64,000 nt of DNA from the NCBI GenBank assembly GCA_041392855.1, contig JAWKLD010000001.1, positions 2,900,001 through 2,964,000 on the forward strand. The letters run 5' to 3'. Position numbers and translations under genes: made by a program. Below the pieces are notes generated by a model. That model was not told the origin of the DNA and did not search any database. It saw only the letters and a program-made list of their open reading frames with translations. Position 1 is the first letter of the stretch, and each line of letters opens with the position of its first letter. Origin of the DNA: Flavipsychrobacter sp. (GTDB lineage: Bacteria > Bacteroidota > Bacteroidia > Chitinophagales > Chitinophagaceae). Below, in pieces: positions 36,150 through 44,500 of the stretch.

Positions 36150-36395
36150 ATGTCGTTATTAAACACAATTTTGTTAGACGGTACAGCAGCAGGTCTTGGT
36201 GCTATTGGTGCTGGTATTGCAGCAGTTGGTGCTGGTATTGGTATCGGTCAAATCGGTAAAGGTGCGGTTGAAGCTATCGCTCGCCAACCTGAAGCTGCAG
36301 GTGACATTCGTTCGAACATGATTCTAACGGCTGCATTCGTAGAGGGTGTTGCTCTTTTCGGTGTAATCGCAGGTATCTTGGCTATCTTCGCATAG
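36150..36395 (+). CDS. atpE: F0F1 ATP synthase subunit c
   Basis: This is an 81-residue two-helix hairpin. Helix one has the glycine-zipper pattern GAIGAGIAAVGAGIGIG. The polar loop carries ARQPEA. Helix two bears the ion-binding Glu65 in AFVEGVALFG. The residue after Glu65 is Gly rather than Ser or Thr, which argues for protons rather than sodium as the coupling ion (inference). Many copies are needed per complex, and an 11-base-pair hairpin follows the gene before atpF. Confidence 0.95.
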   Translation: MSLLNTILLDGTAAGLGAIGAGIAAVGAGIGIGQIGKGAVEAIARQPEAAGDIRSNMILTAAFVEGVALFGVIAGILAIFA

Positions 36396-36413
36396 TCTTA
36401 GAACAAACCATTT

Positions 36414-36450
36414 AATCTGCACCTAAAGCAGAGGGCCTAAGGTGCAGATT
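36414..36450 (+). promoter_or_regulatory. intercistronic hairpin between atpE and atpF
   Basis: A perfect 11-base stem (36414-36424 with 36440-36450) with a 15-base loop. The following TATTTTAACTTTT is only moderately T-rich. It may partly terminate or protect the upstream mRNA end, favouring subunit c expression. Confidence 0.6.
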
Positions 36451-36500
36451 ATTTTAACTTTTAAGAAAACAGAATATAATAGTTATATAAATAACAAAGT

Positions 36501-36995
36501 ATGGAGTTGTTAACCCCGGAATTCGGTTTATTCTTTTGGACGCTACTAGCATTCCTTGTCGTTTTATTCATTCTACGCAAATTTGCTTGGAAGCCGATCC
36601 TAAACTCTCTTAGCGAGCGTGAAACTGGTATTGCTGATGCAATTGCCAGTGCAGAAAAAGTAAAGCAAGAGATGGCTGCTATTAAAGGTGAAAATGAGCA
36701 ACTATTAGTAAAAGCTCGTGAGGAAAGAAGCCAAATGCTTAAAGAAGCTAAAGAAGAGCAAGACCGTATCATCTCTAAAGCTAAAGAAGACACTAAGGTG
36801 ATAGCTGATAAGATGATAGCAGAAGCGCAACTACAAATACAGCAGCAGAAAATGGCAGCACTTACTGAGGTGAAGAACGAAGTAGGTAAGCTATCATTGG
36901 AAGTTGCGGAGAAGGTATTGCGCAAACAATTAGCATCAGCAGATTCTCAAGAAGCTTATGCTAAGATGTTGGCTGAGGAAATTAAAATGAACTAG
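36501..36995 (+). CDS. atpF: F0F1 ATP synthase subunit b
   Basis: Subunit b (164 residues) is the peripheral stalk joining F0 to F1. A single N-terminal membrane helix (about 8-27, LFFWTLLAFLVVLFILRKFAW) is followed by a long charged helix forming the dimeric stator up to the end. The first residues MELLTPEFGLFFWTL are a common start in this family. It lies between atpE and atpH in operon order. Confidence 0.94.
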   Translation: MELLTPEFGLFFWTLLAFLVVLFILRKFAWKPILNSLSERETGIADAIASAEKVKQEMAAIKGENEQLLVKAREERSQMLKEAKEEQDRIISKAKEDTKVIADKMIAEAQLQIQQQKMAALTEVKNEVGKLSLEVAEKVLRKQLASADSQEAYAKMLAEEIKMN

Positions 36996-37015
36996 TAAAA
37001 GATAGAATTAGTAAT

Positions 37016-37579
37016 ATGCAAAATTCTCGTCTCGCTTCACGTTATGCTAAAGCATTGTTAGACCTAGCGGTTGAACAAAATGCTTTGGACACTACTTTGA
37101 ACGATGTGCAACTACTGGTTGCTGTTGGTAATCAAAGTAGAGACTTTGTGAACGTGCTGCAAAGCCCGATCATTAAGTCGGACAAGAAGCAAAGCATTAT
37201 AGATGCAGTAGTAGGTGCTCAACTAAATGATTTGGCAAAAGCTTTTGTAAAGCTTTTGATAAACAAAGGAAGAGAAGCTACATTGTTGGATATGGCAGCG
37301 TCTTTCATCGAGCAATATAAAGAGATGAAAAACATCAAAACTGTAAGACTAACAACCGCAGTGCCTGCAACAGATGCTGTAAGAGCTGTAGTACGTGAGA
37401 AGTTGGCACTTAGCCATCCTAATGCTACTATTGAGCTTGAAGAAACTGTTAATGAAGATATTATCGGTGGTCTTATTATACAAATGGATGATAAGATGTT
37501 CGATTTCAGCATACGTAGAGATTTGAACGACGTAAAAGATCAATTCTCTAAAAACTTATATATCTCAGAAATGAGATAA
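37016..37579 (+). CDS. atpH: F0F1 ATP synthase subunit delta
   Basis: Subunit delta (187 residues) caps F1 and binds the b stalk. The N-terminal helical bundle begins NSRLASRYAKALLDLA, the family hallmark. The C-terminal domain holds LIINKGR-type helix residues and the closing strand GGLIIQMDDKMFDFSIRRDL. It starts 21 bases after atpF. Confidence 0.93.
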   Translation: MQNSRLASRYAKALLDLAVEQNALDTTLNDVQLLVAVGNQSRDFVNVLQSPIIKSDKKQSIIDAVVGAQLNDLAKAFVKLLINKGREATLLDMAASFIEQYKEMKNIKTVRLTTAVPATDAVRAVVREKLALSHPNATIELEETVNEDIIGGLIIQMDDKMFDFSIRRDLNDVKDQFSKNLYISEMR

Positions 37580-37627
37580 CCCAGATTGATAAAAATATAT
37601 TTAAACATTTATTTAAATACATAAAAA

Positions 37628-39208
37628 ATGGTTGATATAAAACCGGATGAGATTTCGGCGATACTACGCCAACAGTTAACCAACTTTAACGCATCTGCTG
37701 ATCTTGAAGAAGTAGGTACAGTATTACAGGTGGGTGATGGTATTGCCCGTGTATACGGTTTGAATGGTGTTCGCCAAGGTGAACTAGTTCAATTTGAAAA
37801 CGGTGTAAAAGCAATCGCACTAAACCTAGAGGAAGATAACGTGGGTGTGGTATTGATGGGTGAAAGTGGTGAAATCAAAGAAGGTGCTCAAGTGCGCCGT
37901 ACTGGTCAGATCGCATCTATCAAAGTAGGTGAAGGTATGGTTGGCCGTGTGGTAAACACACTTGGTGAGCCTATCGATGGTAAAGGTCCTATAAAAGGTG
38001 AACTATATGAGATGCCAATTGAGCGTAAGGCGCCGGGTGTTATCTATCGTGAGCCTGTAAAGGAGCCACTACAAACTGGTATCAAGTCTATTGACGCAAT
38101 GATCCCAATTGGTCGTGGTCAGCGTGAGTTGGTTATCGGTGACCGTCAAACAGGTAAAACAGCTATCTGTATCGATGCTATCATCAACCAAAAAGAATTC
38201 TACGAAGCAGGTAACCCTGTTTATTGTATATATGTTGCTATCGGTCAGAAAGCATCTACTGTTGCAGGTGTGATGAAGACTCTTGAGGAGCACGGCGCAA
38301 TGGCTTATACTACTATCGTATCAGCTTCTGCATCAGATCCTGCACCACTTCAGTTCTACGCTCCATTTGCGGGTGCTGCTATTGGTGAGTTCTTCCGTGA
38401 TACAGGTCGTCCGGCATTGGTAGTTTATGATGACCTTTCTAAGCAAGCAGTTGCTTACCGTGAGGTATCTCTTCTACTTCGTCGTCCGCCAGGTCGTGAG
38501 GCTTATCCTGGAGACGTATTCTACCTACACAGTCGTTTACTAGAGCGTGCTGCTAAGGTGATCAACAATGATGAGATCGCTAAAAACATGAACGACTTGC
38601 CTGAAAGCTTGAAAGATAAAGTGAAAGGTGGTGGATCATTAACAGCATTACCAATCATCGAAACTCAAGCGGGTGACGTATCTGCTTATATCCCAACTAA
38701 CGTGATCTCGATTACAGACGGTCAGATATTCCTTGAGTCAGATCTATTTAACTCTGGTATCCGTCCTGCAATTAACGTGGGTATCTCTGTAAGCCGTGTA
38801 GGTGGTAGTGCGCAGATCAAATCAATGAAGAAAGTTGCTGGTACATTAAAACTAGACCAAGCACTTTACCGTGAGATGGAAGCTTTCTCTAAGTTTGGTG
38901 GTGACCTAGATGCTGCTACTAAAGTAGTATTGGATAAAGGTAGCCGTAACGTGGAAATATTGAAGCAAGCTCAATACACTCCATTCTCAGTAGAAAAGCA
39001 AGTTGCTATCATCTACTTAGGTACAAACAACTTGATCCAGCAGGTTCCTGTAAATAGAGTGAAAGAATTCGAAGAAGCATTCTTGCACGATATGGAAACT
39101 AAGCTACCTGAAATACTAAATGAATTCAAACAAGGTAAGCTTGAGAAAGAAAGCTTGGATAAAATGACTAAACTGGCAAACGACTTGATACCTCAGTTTA
39201 AAAACTAA
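37628..39208 (+). CDS. atpA: F0F1 ATP synthase subunit alpha
   Basis: Subunit alpha (526 residues) forms the non-catalytic half of the F1 hexamer. The P-loop GDRQTGKTAI is at residues 171-180, preceded by the beta-barrel domain. The ISVSRVGGSAQ segment bears the arginine finger. In most relatives atpG follows directly, but here a terminator and an unrelated lipoprotein gene follow. Confidence 0.96.
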   Translation: MVDIKPDEISAILRQQLTNFNASADLEEVGTVLQVGDGIARVYGLNGVRQGELVQFENGVKAIALNLEEDNVGVVLMGESGEIKEGAQVRRTGQIASIKVGEGMVGRVVNTLGEPIDGKGPIKGELYEMPIERKAPGVIYREPVKEPLQTGIKSIDAMIPIGRGQRELVIGDRQTGKTAICIDAIINQKEFYEAGNPVYCIYVAIGQKASTVAGVMKTLEEHGAMAYTTIVSASASDPAPLQFYAPFAGAAIGEFFRDTGRPALVVYDDLSKQAVAYREVSLLLRRPPGREAYPGDVFYLHSRLLERAAKVINNDEIAKNMNDLPESLKDKVKGGGSLTALPIIETQAGDVSAYIPTNVISITDGQIFLESDLFNSGIRPAINVGISVSRVGGSAQIKSMKKVAGTLKLDQALYREMEAFSKFGGDLDAATKVVLDKGSRNVEILKQAQYTPFSVEKQVAIIYLGTNNLIQQVPVNRVKEFEEAFLHDMETKLPEILNEFKQGKLEKESLDKMTKLANDLIPQFKN

Positions 39209-39235
39209 TTCAAGAAGTTCCTTATTATAATTATA

Positions 39236-39264
39236 GCCTCTGTATATTATACAGGGGCTTTTTT
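39236..39264 (+). terminator. terminator of the atpBEFHA operon
   Basis: A 10-base-pair stem with one G-T wobble (39236-39245 with 39249-39258), followed by a run of six T. It ends the atp cluster right after atpA. Confidence 0.82.
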
Positions 39265-39733
39265 ATTTTAAGTAATAAGCTTTCAGGTATTTAAATTTTA
39301 GTTCTGTTTGAGTAGCTAAGTCAGAAATGTCAGCTTGTGATGCCGAGACTGATATATAATCATGGAATATCTTGAAGCTATCTTCTTCCATATAGAAGCC
39401 AATTATGTAGTTGAATGGCTGATCTTCATCTCTCCTTAAAGCCACTTTGAGTTCTTGCTCTAAGTAAGGGAGTCTGGTAGTCATGGAGTCGGTTATATGT
39501 CCATATTTAGTGATCAACTTATATTCTCCCGAGTCAGTTTTAGTGGTAGTCAGGATCTCAATACTATATTGGGCTTTGTTATCTTTGATTAAAGATATGG
39601 GAATACTATCTGCTGCAATTAGCTGATCGGCAACTGTAGGTGTTCTTATTGGTAGGTCTTGGGTGGTTGCTACTTCGTTATTACAAGCTGAAAATGCTAT
39701 AAACGCTAGTGCTAAAAGAAGATAGTGTCTCAT
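39263..39733 (-). CDS. putative lipoprotein of unknown function
   Basis: This 156-residue protein has a lipobox (FSAC, Cys17). The mature part has a low-complexity linker then two strands and a helix (YSIEILTTTKTDSGEYKLITKYG; LEQELKVALRRDED). It resembles small periplasmic lipoproteins with no assigned family. It converges with atpA and is divergent from the DPP III gene. No function is proposed. Confidence 0.65.
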   Translation of the reverse strand: MRHYLLLALAFIAFSACNNEVATTQDLPIRTPTVADQLIAADSIPISLIKDNKAQYSIEILTTTKTDSGEYKLITKYGHITDSMTTRLPYLEQELKVALRRDEDQPFNYIIGFYMEEDSFKIFHDYISVSASQADISDLATQTELKFKYLKAYYLK

Positions 39734-39846
39734 ACTTGCGCAAAAGTAATACCTAAGGGTAATAATAGAGGGGATTTTTTAAGAATGTCTTTAATGAATG
39801 CTAAGAATGCCCTACTTTCGAGCAAATAACAATTCTTATTTATAAT

Positions 39847-41898
39847 ATGAAAAAGTGGACCTTAGCTTGTATGGCATTATTAGGTGCTCAATTGTCGTTC
39901 ACCGCATGTAATACAGGTGAACCTCATGAAGAGGCAAAATCAGAATTTAAAGTAGAAGCAGAACAATTTGCTGACCTGAAAGTATTGCGCTATCAGATAC
40001 CAGGATGGGAAACATTGAGTGCACAACAAAAAGAGTTAGCATACTATCTATATGAAGCAGCACTTTGCGGTCGTGATATTATATATGACCAAAAGAGCAA
40101 GAACGGTATTTTACTTCGTAAAACGCTAGAGGCGGCTTTTAGTACTTATAGTGGTGATAAAAATACAGATGAATGGAAGCAATTTGAAGAATACTGTGGT
40201 CGTTTTTGGTTCAGCAATGGTAACCACCACCACTATGGTAATGAGAAGTTTGCTCCTGAATGTTCAGAGGCTTTTTTTGCGGAAGTAATCAAGAATAGTG
40301 ATGCTTCTATGTTGCCTACAGAAGAAGGTGAAGAGGTTGATGCATTTGTTGCTCGTGTTACCCCATTGGTTTACGATATGTCTATAGAGCCAAAGGTTGT
40401 TGACCTTCGTGCTGATGTAGATAATGTCGTGATGTCTTCTAACAACTTCTACGAAGGGGTTACTCAAAAAGAAGTAGAAGAATACTACTCTAAATTTAGT
40501 GGAGAGGGTGAAGCACCATCTTGGGGGCTTAACTCGAAGCTGATGAAAGAAGATGGTAAGATAGTAGAGAAAGTATGGAAAGTAGGTGGTATGTATTCTC
40601 CTGCTATTGAGAAGATTGTTTACTGGTTAGAGAAAGCAATTCCTGTAGCGGAGAACGACCAACAAAAGAAATCACTAGAGTTGTTAGTTGAGTACTACAA
40701 AACAGGTGATTTGAAAACATTTGATGACTATAGCATTGCTTGGGCTAATGATACTGAGTCTCGTATTGATGTAGTTAATGGATTTATCGAAGTATATCTT
40801 GACGCAATAGGTAAGAAAGGTAGTTTTGAGAGTGTAGTATCTCTTAAAGATCTAGAAGCTACTAAGCGTATCAATGCTATTGCACAACAAGCACAGTGGT
40901 TTGAAGATAACTCTCCATTAATGGATGAGCATAAGAAGAAAGAAGTGAAGGGTATCACTGCAAAAGCTATTACAGCAATTGTAGAAAGTGGTGACGCAGC
41001 TCCAACTACACCAATTGGTATCAACCTTCCAAATGCTGATTGGATCCGTAAAAATCATGGTTCTAAATCAGTATCGCTAAGCAATATTATACATGCTTAC
41101 AATGTAGCTAAATCAAAAGGTGGTTTCTTAGATGAGTTTGCTGTAAGTGATGAGGTGAAGGCTAGAATAAAAGAACACGGCAACTTATCGTCTGACTTAC
41201 ACACAGACATGCACGAGTGTATTGGTCATGCTTCAGGTCAAATAAACCCTGGGGTTGAAACAACTGATAAGACATTGAAAACTTATGCATCTACACTTGA
41301 GGAAGCACGTGCTGACCTTGTAGGTCTTTACTATGCAATGGATGACAAGCTAATTGAGATAGGTGTAATGGAGACTAAAGAAACGGGTAAGGCAGAGTAC
41401 GATAGCTATATGATGAATGGCTTGATGACACAATTGACTCGTCTGAAATTGGGTGACAACATTGAAGAAGCGCATATGCGTAACCGTGCATTGAATGCTT
41501 ATTGGGTTTATGAAAAAGGTAAAGCTGATAATGTTGTTGAATTTGTAAAAAGAGACGGCAAAACATACGTGCAGGTAAATGATTATGATAAACTTCGTGA
41601 GTTATTCGGTCAACTACTTCGTGAGATACAACGTATAAAATCAGAAGGTGATTTTGAAGCTGGTAAAAACCTAGTAGAAACTTATGGTGTTAAAGTAGAT
41701 CAAGAGTTGCATAAAGAGGTATTAGAGCGCTACGCAACTTTGGATGCTAAACCGTATAGTGGTTTTATACAACCTAAGTTGGTGCCTGTAATGGAAGGTG
41801 ATAAAGTAATTGATGTGAAGGTAGAATATCCGGCAAGCTTCTTTGAGCAAATGATGGAGTATGGTAAGCACTATAGCTACTTGCCTACTAAAAACTAA
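39847..41898 (+). CDS. dipeptidyl-peptidase III family (M49) metallopeptidase
   Basis: This 683-residue zinc peptidase carries the M49 signature HECIGH (His456, Glu457, His461) and the second motif EEARAD (from Glu485), which provides the third ligand. DPP III releases dipeptides from the N-terminus of short peptides. The N-terminus has a lipoprotein-like signal (SFTAC, Cys20), so the enzyme probably works in the periplasm or on the surface, unlike the cytosolic eukaryotic enzymes. Some database entries of this group carry misleading dihydrofolate-reductase names. A near -7 element TACTTTCG lies at 39813-39820. Confidence 0.9.
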   Translation: MKKWTLACMALLGAQLSFTACNTGEPHEEAKSEFKVEAEQFADLKVLRYQIPGWETLSAQQKELAYYLYEAALCGRDIIYDQKSKNGILLRKTLEAAFSTYSGDKNTDEWKQFEEYCGRFWFSNGNHHHYGNEKFAPECSEAFFAEVIKNSDASMLPTEEGEEVDAFVARVTPLVYDMSIEPKVVDLRADVDNVVMSSNNFYEGVTQKEVEEYYSKFSGEGEAPSWGLNSKLMKEDGKIVEKVWKVGGMYSPAIEKIVYWLEKAIPVAENDQQKKSLELLVEYYKTGDLKTFDDYSIAWANDTESRIDVVNGFIEVYLDAIGKKGSFESVVSLKDLEATKRINAIAQQAQWFEDNSPLMDEHKKKEVKGITAKAITAIVESGDAAPTTPIGINLPNADWIRKNHGSKSVSLSNIIHAYNVAKSKGGFLDEFAVSDEVKARIKEHGNLSSDLHTDMHECIGHASGQINPGVETTDKTLKTYASTLEEARADLVGLYYAMDDKLIEIGVMETKETGKAEYDSYMMNGLMTQLTRLKLGDNIEEAHMRNRALNAYWVYEKGKADNVVEFVKRDGKTYVQVNDYDKLRELFGQLLREIQRIKSEGDFEAGKNLVETYGVKVDQELHKEVLERYATLDAKPYSGFIQPKLVPVMEGDKVIDVKVEYPASFFEQMMEYGKHYSYLPTKN

Positions 41899-41920
41899 AC
41901 AACACTAATAACAGTATAGA

Positions 41921-41950
41921 TAAAAGGCACTGCAAAAGCAGTGCCTTTTA
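41921..41950. terminator. bidirectional terminator after the M49 peptidase
   Basis: A perfect 13-base stem (41921-41933 with 41938-41950) with an AAAA loop. It separates the peptidase from the converging M56 gene and carries T-rich flanks both ways. Confidence 0.88.
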
Positions 41951-43357
41951 TTATTTAACGATGTTGAAATAATCATCCACAAATATGATATAAGGTACAG
42001 GTTTGCCATCTTGTAAGAAAACATCAAGCTTGATATCCTCTAACGTGTTGACTATTTTCTGTTCAATATTTTTTCTAGCATCTTCAGTCAGGTCGTAATC
42101 CTCTCCTCCATTTGCAAGCCTAAATGCACTTCCTGTTTTAGCTAATTCATAGTATATAATCTTGCCTTTTTGATCTACGATAAGGTTCTCGATGGCATAA
42201 CGGAAGCTACCTTCTTCCATAGTGTTTAAGGCATCATTAAGATTCTTTTTTATTTCTGTTTTTATATGCTCGGTCGTTTCTTCAAACAGTGGCGGCAGGT
42301 TACTGCTTCTATAATATTTTTTATATAGATCTACTCCGTTTAATTTAGCGGGAGAAGGTGTAAGGCTTGTAATTACCATTTGAATTTCTCCTGTTACAGG
42401 GTCAGAAACATACACTGTGTCATCAGGCATTTTTTCTGTTAGCTCAATAGTATTCCCTTTGTAGTATATCTTATTTCCCTCTACTTTTTTCTCCTGTGCA
42501 AAGAGTAAATTGTTTTGGGTAAAACAAAGCAAAGTGAAAAGTACTAGTGGTGCAATTATTAATTGTTTAAGATTCGCTATTCTCTTAGACTGTTTAGTTA
42601 ACATTTTGATACGGGATTTTAAAGGTGAGCGAATAAATGAATGGGAGAGTATAGGGGCTGTCTGTAGCATAGATTGTTCTACTAGAAATTGACTGTACTT
42701 TTTGATATCATGATCTACCGCTTTATCTGCTTGGTATTCATGTATCATGAGTAGGCGTTTTTCATATAGATAAATCAATGGGTTGAACCAAAATGCTATT
42801 TTTAGAAAGTTGATGAATAGTAGGTCAATAATATGCCATGAGTTGATGTGCTGTTGCTCATGTATCAATATTAGGTTTAGCTCATTTGTAGTATAATTTT
42901 CTTTGCTACTAATGAACACATAACCAAAGGCAGAAAAAGGAGCGGTCTCTTTATTGATCTCAACAACTTTCCATTGGCCAATTTGTGTTTTTATACCAGA
43001 CCGTAGCAGCTTTAGTATGAGGTAGACTTCTTTTAATAAAACGATAGTCATTACAGAGGCTCCAATAACATAAATGATCCAGAGCCAAGTTTCTATACTT
43101 ACTAATGCTGGAGATGTAGTATTTATTACCTGCTCGCGTAGCACTGCCGCTTGTTGTGTTACATCTTTACTTATAGCTGAAGCGTATATGATAGAGCTTT
43201 GCTGTAACTGCCATAGCGGGAGTAGAATGCCTAATGAAACCGATGCATTTAGGAAAAGCCTGTTATAGGTATGGAAGGTTTCCCGTTTTAGTAAGAGGTC
43301 AAATATAACTAAGCTTACTAGCCATATGCCTGATAGGTTGATGATGTATTGTAACAT
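41951..43357 (-). CDS. blaR1: M56 family metallopeptidase (BlaR1-like sensor)
   Basis: This is a 468-residue membrane peptidase. Four N-terminal helices surround a cytoplasmic gluzincin site: HEQQH (His166 to His170) with the third ligand in HEYQAD (Glu207). A fourth helix (about 262-280) leads to an outside domain. That domain (about 330-468) lacks the penicillin-binding fold of true BlaR1 and resembles a TonB-type C-terminal domain, with NLIVDQKGKIIYYE and KLDVFLQDGKPVPYIIFVD. In the classical model ligand binding outside activates the peptidase, which inactivates BlaI. It starts two bases after blaI. The symbol marks family only; resistance to beta-lactams is not implied. Confidence 0.8.
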   Translation of the reverse strand: MLQYIINLSGIWLVSLVIFDLLLKRETFHTYNRLFLNASVSLGILLPLWQLQQSSIIYASAISKDVTQQAAVLREQVINTTSPALVSIETWLWIIYVIGASVMTIVLLKEVYLILKLLRSGIKTQIGQWKVVEINKETAPFSAFGYVFISSKENYTTNELNLILIHEQQHINSWHIIDLLFINFLKIAFWFNPLIYLYEKRLLMIHEYQADKAVDHDIKKYSQFLVEQSMLQTAPILSHSFIRSPLKSRIKMLTKQSKRIANLKQLIIAPLVLFTLLCFTQNNLLFAQEKKVEGNKIYYKGNTIELTEKMPDDTVYVSDPVTGEIQMVITSLTPSPAKLNGVDLYKKYYRSSNLPPLFEETTEHIKTEIKKNLNDALNTMEEGSFRYAIENLIVDQKGKIIYYELAKTGSAFRLANGGEDYDLTEDARKNIEQKIVNTLEDIKLDVFLQDGKPVPYIIFVDDYFNIVK

Positions 43358-43359
43358 GG

Positions 43360-43743
43360 CTATTTCTTTTTAGGTTTATCAATGGATTTTAATAGGTCGT
43401 CTAACTCTTTCAGGTTCATGTCCTCATTTTTTACTAAGAAGCTAACCAGCTTTTTGGGGGAGCCTCCAAAATATTTTTCCATCAAGCTTTTTACACCATA
43501 CTGTGCATATTCCTCCTTTGAAACGACAGAAAAATACTCGTATGTTTTGCCATAGGCTTTATGATCTAAAAAGCCTTTCTTTTCTAATATGCGCACTACC
43601 GATGAAATTGTGCTGTGTGGAATATCGGGGTCTCCAAGATGATTTATGATGTCTCTGACAAGGCATGGCTCTATTTGCCATATTATTTGCATCACTTCAT
43701 CTTCGGCCTTAGTTAAAGAGTTCAATTGTTTATTACGTTTCAT
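43360..43743 (-). CDS. blaI: BlaI/MecI/CopY family transcriptional repressor
   Basis: This 127-residue winged-helix repressor begins LNSLTKAEDEVMQIIWQIEP, the family start. It has a recognition helix in HSTISSVVRILEKKGFL and a C-terminal dimer helix region (YGVKSLMEKYFGGSP). BlaI proteins bind a palindrome as dimers and are cleaved or displaced when the M56 partner is activated. It is the first gene of the pair with the M56 peptidase. A perfect palindrome overlaps its -7 element and start codon, so autorepression is very likely. Confidence 0.88.
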   Translation of the reverse strand: MKRNKQLNSLTKAEDEVMQIIWQIEPCLVRDIINHLGDPDIPHSTISSVVRILEKKGFLDHKAYGKTYEYFSVVSKEEYAQYGVKSLMEKYFGGSPKKLVSFLVKNEDMNLKELDDLLKSIDKPKKK

Positions 43744-43777
43744 AACGTAAATATACGTTATAAGATTGAAAAAACAA
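43742..43777 (-). promoter_or_regulatory. BlaI-type operator overlapping the blaI promoter
   Basis: ATAACGTA (43742-43749) and TACGTTAT (43754-43761) form a perfect 8-base inverted repeat with a 4-base spacer. On the minus strand TTG (43777-43775), a 19-base spacer and TATATTTA (43755-43748) form the promoter, and the -7 element lies inside the palindrome. The predicted transcript start coincides with the ATG at 43743, so the mRNA may be leaderless. Confidence 0.62.
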
Positions 43778-43805
43778 TTTTTTGTAATAAGTCGGTCGTA
43801 TCTAC

Positions 43806-44402
43806 TTATTCGCCAACTATGAAAAAGTAGGTGAAGCTACCAATATATGCACGTGGGGTATTGTCTAGTACAAACGTGGTGAATCGCATTTTATGTACCT
43901 GACTTTGTACAATAGTATTAATATTTTCTGCCGCTTTGTTGTTTACAGCGATAGTTGTACCCCTTAATTTTTTGTGATATCTCTCCAAGCCTTTTGTCTC
44001 ATAATATACAATATAGCCTTGCTCATTGACAACCATATTGGTAAGGTGTAGGGCATATTCTCCTTCTTTTAAATTTCGTTTCTCATCCTTGGCAAGTTCA
44101 TCAATCATCATTTGGTACTTAGTATGTTCTTCCATGCTTTTTTTATGAGCTTCGGTTTCGTATACCGCTTCATTTTCTTCCCAAAAGTGATTGTAGATAT
44201 CCTTGCCATTAAGTAATAGCGGGCGAGGTTTATCAACAATTTTATTTAGCTTTTTGCCTTTTACATTGATAGTTCTTGCAGATACAACACTCATTGTTAC
44301 CTCATCCCCAGAAAATGTAGTGATTGTATTGCCACCTTCGGTTTCTTGAGCGAATGCAGGAAGCCATATTAAAGAAAGTAGAACAATGATCATTGACTTC
44401 AT
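43806..44402 (-). CDS. secreted protein related to the C-terminal domain of the M56 sensor
   Basis: This 198-residue exported protein has a signal peptide (MKSMIIVLLSLIWLPAFA, then Q). Its second half aligns by eye with the outside domain of the neighbouring M56 peptidase. LLNGKDIYNHFW matches KLNGVDLYKKYY. LTNMVVNEQGYIVYYE matches IENLIVDQKGKIIYYE. The end FVLDNTPRAYIGSFTYFFIV matches VFLQDGKPVPYIIFVDDYFNIV. A free-standing periplasmic copy could compete for or present the sensor's ligand (inference). I start at the ATG at 44402 because the longer frame adds 20 residues ahead of a perfect signal peptide. Confidence 0.68.
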   Translation of the reverse strand: MKSMIIVLLSLIWLPAFAQETEGGNTITTFSGDEVTMSVVSARTINVKGKKLNKIVDKPRPLLLNGKDIYNHFWEENEAVYETEAHKKSMEEHTKYQMMIDELAKDEKRNLKEGEYALHLTNMVVNEQGYIVYYETKGLERYHKKLRGTTIAVNNKAAENINTIVQSQVHKMRFTTFVLDNTPRAYIGSFTYFFIVGE

Positions 44403-44444
44403 AACATAAGTATTATAAGGGTTTATATGATATATATGCAATAT

Positions 44445-44481
44445 ATAAAATAAGCGGCACAAATAGCGCCGCTTATTTTAT
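44445..44481 (-). terminator. rho-independent terminator of lon
   Basis: A perfect 14-base stem (44445-44458 with 44468-44481) with a 9-base loop lies just past the lon stop on the minus strand. Confidence 0.8.
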
Positions 44482-44500
44482 ATGAGCTTAGAAGTGATAT

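Noticed and set aside
41951..43743. Beta-lactam resistance locus
   Set aside because: The M56 protein lacks a penicillin-binding sensor domain and no beta-lactamase gene is adjacent.
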